Below are positions 1-6,172 of a DNA stretch of 15,515 bases, in pieces. Every line of letters starts with the position of its first letter. Within the stretch, counting starts at the first letter, position 1. This DNA comes from Roseiarcus sp035656495 (GTDB lineage: Bacteria > Pseudomonadota > Alphaproteobacteria > Rhizobiales > Beijerinckiaceae): positions 1-15,515 of the forward strand of contig DASRSL010000183.1 in NCBI GenBank assembly GCA_035656495.1. The letters are read 5' to 3'. Made by a program: the position numbers and the translations under genes. The notes beneath the pieces were generated by a model. It saw only the letters and a program-made list of their open reading frames with translations. It had not been told where the DNA came from and searched no databases.

Positions 1-1
1 C

Positions 2-730
2 CGCGAGCCCGACGGCGGGCGCGTGTTCGACAACAGTCCCGAGCACATCCGCGCGAGCCTGGATTGGTCGCTGAGAAGGCTCGGAGTCGACGCCGTCGAC
101 CTCTATTACGTCCACCGCGTCGACCGGCGCATCCCGATCGAGGACACGGTCGGCGAGCTCGCATGTCATGTCGAGGCCGGGACGATCCGCGCGATCGGCC
201 TGAGCGAGGTCGCGCCCGACACCCTCCGTCGCGCAACCGCCGTGCACCGAATCGCGGCGGTGCAGTCGGAATATTCGTTGTGGACGCGCAATCCCGAGCT
301 CGGGCTCATTCAGGCCTGCGCCGAAGTCGGAGCGATCATGGTCGCTTTCTCGCCGGTCGGCCGAGGCGCCTTCAGCGGCCTCCTGCAGGAGGTCGAGACC
401 TTCGACGAGAGGGATTTCCGGCATGCCAATCCGCGTTTTCAAGGGCCGAACTGGCGTCGGAACCGCGATCGCCTGCAGCCCTATTTGGCGCTGGCTCGGT
501 GATGGGGCGTAAAACCTGCGACGCTCGCCGTCGCCTGGACGCTGGCGAAAGCGCCGCATGTCGTGCCGATCCCGGGCACGCGCAACGCAGACCACCTGGA
601 GGAATGCGCCGCCGCGGCCGATTTTTCGCTCGACGCGGGCCGACTTGCCGAACTCGAACGCGTCCTGCCGGTCGGCTTCGCGGCCGGCGAGCGCTACTCC
701 GACCAGCAATGCGTCGGCATCCAGAAGTAC
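2..730 (+). pseudogene. Aldo/keto reductase, 5'-truncated by window edge, interrupted by in-frame TGA
   Basis: This is the C-terminal two thirds of an NADP-dependent aldo/keto reductase; the N-terminus lies off the left edge. The motif NSPEHIRASLDWSLRRLGVD, then DLYYVHRVD (with the His of the Asp-Tyr-Lys-His tetrad), AGTIRAIGLSE and AAVQSEYSLW match the AKR barrel strands of the YakC type. The frame stops at TGA 500-502 (cgg TGA tgg) but continues in the same frame with expected family sequence: WGVKPATLAVAWTLAK, then VPIPGTRNADHLEE (the NADP-binding strand). Homology ends near GIQKY at about 730. No stop follows in that frame until about 1820, so the native terminator also seems lost. It is convergent with otsA, whose last codons lie just beyond. 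I read it as a nonsense-mutated gene; a single-base sequencing error is the alternative. The functional state is uncertain, the family assignment secure. Confidence 0.8.
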
Positions 731-736
731 CGAGTC

Positions 737-2185
737 TCAGCGTGGTTGGAACGGCGCGTTTTCAGGCTGCGGCTTGAACAGCGAGCGAAGGCCGTCCAGG
801 AGACCGCGCCCCGGCGGGCCCTCGACCAGCATGGAGAGATAGTTTTTCGCCCATCTCTGGATGTCGTTCTTGAGGAGATGGGCGACCATGGGCGCGTAGC
901 GCTCGCGGCGCTCCTCGAGCGGCATCGTCAAGGCTCGTTTCAGCGCAGCTGCGACGGCGTCAGTCTCGTGGGGATTGACGACCAGGGCGCGGTCGAGCTC
1001 CTTCGCTGCGCCGGCGAATTGGGACAGCATCAGCACGCCAGGGTCTTCGGGATCCTGCGCGGCGACGTACTCTTTGGCGACGAGGTTCATGCCGTCGCGC
1101 AATGGCGTCACCATGGCGGCGTTGGCGGCGCGGTACATTCCGGCGAGCACCGTGCGCGAATACGAACGATTGACGTAGCGGATCGGCGTCCAGGCCGCGT
1201 CGCCGAATCGTCCGTTGACCTTGCCGATGAGGCCCGTCACCTCGGCTTCGATGTCGCCGTACTGCTTGATGTCGGAACGGCTCTTCGGCGTCAGTTGCAA
1301 CAGCGTCACCTTGCCGTGCCACTCGGGATTGAGCTCCAGGAAGCGCTCGAACCCTTTGATTCGGTCTGGAATGCCCTTCGAATAGTCGAGCCGGTCGACG
1401 CCGAGCACGAGCTTGTTGCCGCCGAGGCTCTCGCGCACCAGCTGAATCATGGCCGACCGTCCGGCGTTGCGCGCCAGGCGCATGTAGGCTTTGGTTTCGA
1501 TGCTGACCGGGAAAGCGCCGAGCCGAACGAACCTGCCGTCGAATTCAACGCCGCCGCGCGTCTGGGTTCCGCCCTGGGTCGACAGGTAATGGGCGAAATT
1601 ATCGCGATCGTTCTCGGTCTGGAAGCCGACGAGGTCGCAATAGGTCAGGCCGCCGAGAATCTCCCGGTGGTGCGGCAGGGTCTGCAGGATGTCCGGCGGC
1701 GCGCAGGGCGTATGCAGGAAGAAGCCGATCCTGTTGCGGTGGCCGCGCGAACGCAATTCGCGGGCCAGCATCATCAGGTGGTAGTCGTGAATCCACACGA
1801 CGTCGCTCTCACCCAATAGGGCGTTCAGGCGGTCGGCGAACATACGATTGACCCGCATGTAGCCGCTCGCGTCGGCGCGCGAATATTCCTGCAGGTCGAC
1901 CCGATAGTGGAGGATCGGCCAGAGAACGCTGTTGGCGAGCCCGTTGTAATATTCCTGGATGTCGGTCTTCGAGAGGTCGATGAGGACATAGGTGACCTGG
2001 TTGACTTCGACGATGCGCGGCTCGCCGGTCGGTTCGTCGGTCACGGCGCCGCTCCACCCGAACCACATGCCGGCGCGATTCTTGAGGGCGGCCTTCACGG
2101 CCACCGCCATGCCTCCGGCGAGGGGCGCGCCAGGCGGGTCGGGGACCGCCACCCGGTTCGAAACTATGATGAGGCGAGGGCCCAT
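737..2185 (-). CDS. otsA: Trehalose-6-phosphate synthase (GT20)
   Basis: Cytoplasmic glycosyltransferase that joins UDP-glucose and glucose-6-phosphate into trehalose-6-phosphate, the first step of OtsA/OtsB trehalose synthesis. The product is 482 aa, normal for the family. Visible motifs are IIVSNRV at the N-terminus followed by the LAGGMAVAV glycine loop, NSVLWPILHYR, WIHDYHLM, FFLHTPCAPPDILQTLPHH, VDRLDYSKG (residues 263-271; R265 and K270 correspond to the phosphate-binding Arg/Lys of E. coli OtsA), and DGMNLVAKEY with LSQFAGAAKEL. I chose ATG 2185 because the conserved core begins at once (MGPRLIIVSNRV) and GGGAGG lies 4 nt upstream; the open frame further upstream is only the antisense of GH15. 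The start overlaps the end of GH15 by 22 nt, so translation is probably coupled. It is the last gene of the leftward trehalose operon. Confidence 0.96.
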   Translation of the reverse strand: MGPRLIIVSNRVAVPDPPGAPLAGGMAVAVKAALKNRAGMWFGWSGAVTDEPTGEPRIVEVNQVTYVLIDLSKTDIQEYYNGLANSVLWPILHYRVDLQEYSRADASGYMRVNRMFADRLNALLGESDVVWIHDYHLMMLARELRSRGHRNRIGFFLHTPCAPPDILQTLPHHREILGGLTYCDLVGFQTENDRDNFAHYLSTQGGTQTRGGVEFDGRFVRLGAFPVSIETKAYMRLARNAGRSAMIQLVRESLGGNKLVLGVDRLDYSKGIPDRIKGFERFLELNPEWHGKVTLLQLTPKSRSDIKQYGDIEAEVTGLIGKVNGRFGDAAWTPIRYVNRSYSRTVLAGMYRAANAAMVTPLRDGMNLVAKEYVAAQDPEDPGVLMLSQFAGAAKELDRALVVNPHETDAVAAALKRALTMPLEERRERYAPMVAHLLKNDIQRWAKNYLSMLVEGPPGRGLLDGLRSLFKPQPENAPFQPR

Positions 2186-3978
2186 GCGTCCTCCCAACTC
2201 GACGACAAACGCGTCGCGGTGTTGATGATGCCCGCCATGGAATAGGTCTGCGGCAGGTTGCCCCAGAGCTCGCCTGTCTCGGGATGGATGTCCTCCGACA
2301 AAAGCCCGTAGGCGTTCCGGCTCGCGAGAACCGATTCGAACAGACTGCGCGCCTCTTCCTTCCGCCCGATCCTGTGGAGCGCGTCGATGTACCAGAAGTT
2401 GCACGCCAGAAACGCGGTCTCCGGCGCGCCGAAATCGTCGGGCGCGATGTAGCGCATGATCCGCCCCTTGCGCATGAGGTCGCGGCCGATCGCCTCACAG
2501 GTCTTGACGAAACGAATGTCGTCGGACGAAAGGAGGCCGAGCTCGGAAACGAGGAGGACGCTCGAGTCGAGTTCCGGCGCGCCGAACGCGCCGGTCAGCG
2601 CTTCCTGCTTCTCGTCCCAGGCTTCGCTGAGAATGCGTTCGCGCAGGCCGGACGCGTGGACCCGCCAATACTTGGCGCGATCGGCGATGCCGAGGCGCAG
2701 CGCGATCCGGCCGAGCCGGTCGCAGGCCGCCCAGCACAAGGTCGCCGAATAGGTGTGAGCGCGCGCGCGCCCGCGATATTCCCAAAGCCCGGCGTCGGGC
2801 TCGAACGCGATCGACAGCGCCCGCTCGCCCAGTCTTTCCAGCAAGCGGAAGAGCGACTCGTCGCCCATGATCGGCAGGCGCTCATCGACGAACATTTGCG
2901 TGGCCGCAAGCACGACGCTGCCGTAGACGTCGTTCTGGGTTTGCAGCGCGGCCTGGTTGCCTACACGCACCGGACCATGGCCGAGGAATCCCTTGAGGTC
3001 CGGAGCCACGCTCTCCTCGAGGGAGGAGAACGGCACGACGCCGTGCACCGGCTGCATATGGCTCGGATCGGTGGCGATCGTCATGATGTAGTTGATGTAG
3101 GATTCCATGATCTGGGTCGCGCCGAGCCGGTTCAGCGCGTCGACGACGAAATAGGCGTCCCTCAGCCAGCAGAACCGGTAATCCCAGTTGCGCGTCGACA
3201 TCGGAGCCTCGGGTATCGAGGTCGTGTGAGCGGCGATGATCGCGCCGGTCTCGATGAAGCTGGTCATCTTGAGGGTAATCGCGGCGCGAATGACCGCAGA
3301 TTGCCATTCGAACGGAGCATTGAGGTTGCGCGACCACTCGAACCAGTGTTGGCGCGTCCGCTCGAGGAAGTCCATGCTGGTCGCGTCGATGCTGGTCAGG
3401 AACGGTTCGTCCTGGCCGAAGATCAGCGTGAGCGAGTGCATCAGCGGAAAGGTGATCTCGTTGACGATGTAGGAGAGCGGCGCATTGGTCGTCAGCCGCA
3501 TCACCTCGTCGCCGCCGACGTAACGGATGTGATTGGAGCCGACGACCACGTTTGTCGTCGGACGGCCGTAGGCGTGGGTCGGCCGGACCCGGATGGAGAG
3601 GCGGGGGAGACCGGCGACCGGCTCGATGCGGCGGATGATCTGCGGCGGCCGGTAGGCGCGCTCGAACCGGTCGAAGCGCGGCGCGAAATCGGTCACGCGG
3701 ACCTTGGCGCCCTTCTGGTCGGTGGCGATCGTCTCGACGATCGCCGTGTTGCGCACATAGCTCGACTCGGTCTCCGCGAGCCCGGCGAGCGCGATGTCGC
3801 AGAATCCTTTTTCCTCGTCGCCGGCCAGGAGGCGCGAAAAAACAGGATCGGAATCGAAGTGAGGAAAGCACCACCAGACGATCCGGGCGTTGCGGTCGAT
3901 CAGGGCCGCGGCGCAGCTGTTGCCGATCAGCGCAAGATCGAGGTTCTGCTTGCGCGTCTGCCGCTCCGCCGCGGTCAC
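2164..3978 (-). CDS. Glycoside hydrolase family 15 protein (glucoamylase/trehalase-like)
   Basis: A 604-residue cytoplasmic GH15 protein; no signal peptide is visible. It begins with a conserved N-terminal module (DLALIGNSCAAALIDRNARI, then WWCFPHFDSDPVF), followed by the catalytic (alpha/alpha)6 barrel: NWDYRFCWLRDA at 264-275, GLWEYR with E400 in the general-acid position, and SED with E562 in the catalytic-base position, then GELWGNLPQTYS near the C-terminus. GTG 3978 is preferred: it overlaps the otsB stop as GTGA, has AGGGAGGG 4 nt upstream, and begins just before the conserved core. A 12-codon-longer ATG at 4011 would intrude into otsB. GH15 includes glucoamylases, glucodextranases and some trehalases. 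Lying between otsB and otsA, this one most likely acts on trehalose or an alpha-glucan tied to trehalose metabolism; the substrate cannot be read from sequence. Confidence 0.92.
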   Translation of the reverse strand: MTAAERQTRKQNLDLALIGNSCAAALIDRNARIVWWCFPHFDSDPVFSRLLAGDEEKGFCDIALAGLAETESSYVRNTAIVETIATDQKGAKVRVTDFAPRFDRFERAYRPPQIIRRIEPVAGLPRLSIRVRPTHAYGRPTTNVVVGSNHIRYVGGDEVMRLTTNAPLSYIVNEITFPLMHSLTLIFGQDEPFLTSIDATSMDFLERTRQHWFEWSRNLNAPFEWQSAVIRAAITLKMTSFIETGAIIAAHTTSIPEAPMSTRNWDYRFCWLRDAYFVVDALNRLGATQIMESYINYIMTIATDPSHMQPVHGVVPFSSLEESVAPDLKGFLGHGPVRVGNQAALQTQNDVYGSVVLAATQMFVDERLPIMGDESLFRLLERLGERALSIAFEPDAGLWEYRGRARAHTYSATLCWAACDRLGRIALRLGIADRAKYWRVHASGLRERILSEAWDEKQEALTGAFGAPELDSSVLLVSELGLLSSDDIRFVKTCEAIGRDLMRKGRIMRYIAPDDFGAPETAFLACNFWYIDALHRIGRKEEARSLFESVLASRNAYGLLSEDIHPETGELWGNLPQTYSMAGIINTATRLSSSWEDAWALASS

Positions 3979-4757
3979 TCGACCCTCCCTGCCGCGAATT
4001 CCGCGAGCCACGCGCGTACGTCGGCCGGGCGAGCGAACATTGCCCTCGCCCCGGGACGAAGCCGGCCGACCGAATAGGCGAAGCCTCCACGCGCGGAGAC
4101 GGCGGCGAAGGCCGCTTCGTCGGTCTTGTCGTCACCGATGTAGATCGGCATGCGGCCGCGGAAGCAGGGGGCGGAGAGAAACGCATCGATCGCTCGCCCC
4201 TTGTCATAGCCGGGCGCCTTCAATTCGATGGCGCGACGCGCATTCATCACCTCGACGGCGATCTCAGGCTCGTTCTTGACGAGCCGCCTGACCGCCTCGC
4301 GCACGGAGGACTCCCCTCCGGGCGCAAGCCGATAATGAACCGTGAAGCTGTAACGTTTGTTCTCGGCGAACGTTCCGGGGAACCCGCTGAGAGCGTCTGT
4401 CAGCTTCATCCACAACGAGACTGGCAGCTCCCTCGTCCCGGGCGACGGGACCGGCGCCGCATGCGGATCAAGACGCAGCTCCGCGCCGTGGACCGCGGCG
4501 GCGCGAAGCTTCAAAGGGCGGAACAGTCGGTCGAGCTCGTCGAGTTCGCGCCCGCTGACCAGCGCGAGCGCGCCATCGAGCTTGCGTTCCGCCTCGGCCA
4601 GCGCCTCGACGAGGCCTGCGGGCACCGCAACCCGATCCGGCCGGTCCGCAATATCCAAGAGCGTGCCGTCGACGTCGAAAAACAGCGCGACCGGGCGATC
4701 GGACGCAGCCTGAATTTCATCCGCGCTCGCCGGAACCGCGAGGCTCAAATGGATCAC
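3975..4757 (-). CDS. otsB: Trehalose-6-phosphate phosphatase (HAD superfamily)
   Basis: Removes phosphate from trehalose-6-phosphate to release trehalose. The HAD motifs are all present: FFDVDGTLLD with nucleophile D28 and D30, VSGR as motif II, the KGRAIDAFL lysine as motif III, and YIGDDKTDEAAF as the motif IV metal-binding acidic pair. AAVHGAE and the cap segment NKRYSFTVHYR are typical of OtsB. Length is 260 aa, usual for the family. The open frame extends far upstream without homology, so the start was set at GTG 4757, which has ACGGAG with a 7-nt spacer and gives a short leader before the first HAD strand. The stop codon TGA is shared with the GH15 start (GTGA). It is first in the otsB-GH15-otsA operon, transcribed from the divergent region at 4758-5009. 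The start is less certain than the product. Confidence 0.93.
   Translation of the reverse strand: MIHLSLAVPASADEIQAASDRPVALFFDVDGTLLDIADRPDRVAVPAGLVEALAEAERKLDGALALVSGRELDELDRLFRPLKLRAAAVHGAELRLDPHAAPVPSPGTRELPVSLWMKLTDALSGFPGTFAENKRYSFTVHYRLAPGGESSVREAVRRLVKNEPEIAVEVMNARRAIELKAPGYDKGRAIDAFLSAPCFRGRMPIYIGDDKTDEAAFAAVSARGGFAYSVGRLRPGARAMFARPADVRAWLAEFAAGRVE
3983..3990 (-). promoter_or_regulatory. Ribosome binding site fixing the GTG start of GH15
   Basis: The strand reads AGGGAGGG, then TCGA, then GTGA, where GTG starts GH15 and TGA ends otsB. The strong anti-SD match at about 4 nt supports the short GTG start over the upstream ATG at 4011 and implies ribosome re-initiation from otsB. Confidence 0.7.
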
Positions 4758-4850
4758 CGCGCAACTCCGTGCGCCCCCGAGGCCCCGCCTATTGGAGCTT
4801 TGAGGCGATTGCGTGATCCCGTTCTCATCAAGCGTCCCCTTTCTCGTTAT

Positions 4851-4875
4851 CCCCAAGGAACGCGGCGTTCCGGGG
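4851..4875. promoter_or_regulatory. GC-rich interrupted palindrome upstream of otsB
   Basis: The core GGAACG-CGG-CGTTCC (4857-4871) is a perfect 6-bp inverted repeat with a 3-nt centre. The outer CCCC (4851-4854) and GGGG (4872-4875) extend the stem to 10 bp with two bulged A residues. It lies about 95 nt upstream of the otsB start and 135 nt upstream of the TPR start, so it could be an operator for either promoter or a transcript hairpin. No T-run follows on either strand, so a standard intrinsic terminator is unlikely. Confidence 0.4.
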
Positions 4876-4997
4876 CAGAAAATGGACTTCGACTCCCATT
4901 TGTTCCCTATAAATTCAGCAATCTGGACGCGAGCAGACGCCATTCCCATATGGCGCTCATACTGGTTTCTGGTCCCGCAGGCCTCTGCCCGCGCCGC

Positions 4998-5004
4998 AGG
5001 AGGG
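4998..5004 (+). promoter_or_regulatory. Strong Shine-Dalgarno sequence deciding a TTG start
   Basis: AGGAGGG lies 5 nt before TTG 5010. It is one of the best anti-SD matches in the window, and the TTG sits immediately before the first hydrophobic helix of the TPR protein, so this start is preferred over the in-frame ATG at 4950. Confidence 0.75.
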
Positions 5005-5009
5005 CGCTT

Positions 5010-5744
5010 TTGTACACCGGCGTACTGATAACCGTTCTCGATGTTCTGCTCATCGTCCATGCCGCCAGGACCGGACGCTTCATGCCCTGGGGCTTCGTCA
5101 TCCTGCTTCTGCCGGGAGTGGGCGCGCTTGTCTATCTCGCGTTCGAGCTCGCGCCGGCGTGGTTCGGCTCCTACGCCGCGCAGCGCGCGCGCCGGTCGGT
5201 CGCCGCCGCGCTCGACCCGGCCGGCCGGTATCGTGCGCTGAGAGACGAGCTCGAGCTCGTCGACACCGTGGCCAACCGGAGCGCTCTCGCCGAGGAATGC
5301 CTGAAGCTCGGCCGGCCGGAGGAGGCGCTCGAGCACCATGATGCGATCCTCGCGCGCCCGCTCGGCGACGAGCCGGTCTTTCTGCTCGGCAGGGCGCATG
5401 CGCTCGTCGAGCTTGGCCGGGCCGGCGAGGCGGTTGCGACGCTCGACGAGGTGAGGCGCCGCGAGCCGGACCTCCATTCGCCGGATGGGCTTCTCCTGTA
5501 CGCGCGGGCGCTCGAGGCGACCGGTCGGCCCGACGAGGCGCTGGACGCCTATGCCCATGCTTCACGCAGATTTCCCGGCCCGGAACCGCGGGTTCGCGAA
5601 GCGCGGCTTCTTGAACGGCTCGGGCGCCGCGAGCAGGCCCGCTCGATCGCCGAAGAGGTCGTACGCTCGCTCTCGCGCGCGCCACGCCACGTGCAGGCGA
5701 ACGAGCGGCAATGGTTCGCCCTCGCCAAGCAACTCGCCCGCTGA
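5010..5744 (+). CDS. Membrane-anchored tetratricopeptide-repeat protein
   Basis: A 244-residue protein with two N-terminal membrane segments (about residues 2-18 and 26-47, the latter with PWGFVILLLPGVGALVYL) that resemble the two-helix PLDc_N-type module. A short basic stretch follows (AAQRARRSV), then a helical repeat domain. TPR-like units are visible near 86-118 (ALAEECLKLGRPEEALEHHD), 124-152, 162-190 (ARALEATGRPDEALDAYAHA) and 196-222 (ARLLERLGRREQARSIAEE). The repeats probably face the cytoplasm and bind a protein partner; nothing catalytic is seen. It starts at TTG 5010, chosen from its SD and from where the first helix begins. It is divergent from otsB; 81 nt separate it from the next gene. 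A role as a scaffold in the envelope is inference, and no family name beyond TPR can be given. Confidence 0.85.
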   Translation: MYTGVLITVLDVLLIVHAARTGRFMPWGFVILLLPGVGALVYLAFELAPAWFGSYAAQRARRSVAAALDPAGRYRALRDELELVDTVANRSALAEECLKLGRPEEALEHHDAILARPLGDEPVFLLGRAHALVELGRAGEAVATLDEVRRREPDLHSPDGLLLYARALEATGRPDEALDAYAHASRRFPGPEPRVREARLLERLGRREQARSIAEEVVRSLSRAPRHVQANERQWFALAKQLAR

Positions 5745-5825
5745 CCCATCCGCGCTCTTGCGGCCGGCGCCTCGCTGAGAGAAAAAGACGGCGCCCACGT
5801 GCGCTCCCGACATCCCCGACCTGCC

Positions 5826-6140
5826 ATGAGCCGAAAGATCGTCGTCTCCGCAAGCTCCGCCGGCGAACTGACCTTCGACGTCGTCGTGCGGGAGTCGCGC
5901 GGCGAAAGCCGCCACCGGGTGACGGTGTCTCCCGGCGACGCGGCGCGGTTCGCGAAGCTCGGGGCCGATCCGGCGCGCGCCGTCGAGGCGGCGATGGCGT
6001 TCCTGCTCGACCGCGAGCCGAAGGAGTCGATCCTCGGCGCGTTCGACATCGACGTCATTCGGCGCTACTTTCCTGAATTCGACAAAGCGCTTCCCGCCTA
6101 TCTTGCGCGCTCCGGCGGCGACGCGGGAAATCGCGCTTGA
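5826..6140 (+). CDS. Conserved-looking hypothetical protein, 104 aa
   Basis: I do not recognise a characterised family. The N-terminal half is beta-rich (RKIVVSASSAGELTFDVVV, then SRHRVTVSPGD). The C-terminal half is helical, with AMAFLLDREPKESILGAF and IDVIRRYFPEF, an acidic/aromatic pattern that reads like a real folded domain rather than GC-rich noise. No signal peptide, membrane segment or metal site is visible. ATG 5826 is preferred because the beta-strand pattern begins there. A GTG at 5799 would add MRSRHPRPA; neither start has a strong SD. It ends 32 nt before the oxidoreductase ATG on the same strand, so it may share that transcript. The gene is likely real from codon pattern and spacing; the function is unknown. 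Confidence 0.7.
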   Translation: MSRKIVVSASSAGELTFDVVVRESRGESRHRVTVSPGDAARFAKLGADPARAVEAAMAFLLDREPKESILGAFDIDVIRRYFPEFDKALPAYLARSGGDAGNRA

Positions 6141-6172
6141 GCGGACCCGCGAGGCCGCGAGAGGATGCTTGC

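Larger units (their letters stand above)
4758..5009. other. Divergent intergenic region between otsB and the TPR gene
   Basis: This 252-bp stretch must hold the promoters of the leftward trehalose operon and of the rightward TPR gene. It is AT-richer than its flanks around 4876-4935 and contains TATAAA at 4908-4913 on the plus strand, without a well-spaced -35. The main visible structure is the palindrome at 4851-4875. An ATG at 4950 in the TPR frame gives a 20-residue basic extension with no good SD and is not the preferred start. Confidence 0.5.

Noticed and set aside
500..502. TGA read as selenocysteine in the aldo/keto reductase
   Set aside because: The position is a variable residue away from the active site, and no selenocysteine insertion hairpin is evident just after it. 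A nonsense change is simpler.
2284..4077. A 597-codon open frame on the plus strand, and a similar 418-codon frame at 563-1819
   Set aside because: Both mirror GH15 and otsA, which have full sets of family motifs; the mirror frames have low-complexity composition and no recognisable fold.
4857..4910. GGAAC boxes upstream of otsB as general-stress (EcfG-type) -35 elements
   Set aside because: GGAAC occurs on both strands here, but no CGTT-like -10 lies 16-17 nt downstream of any copy. Stress control remains plausible but is not shown by sequence.
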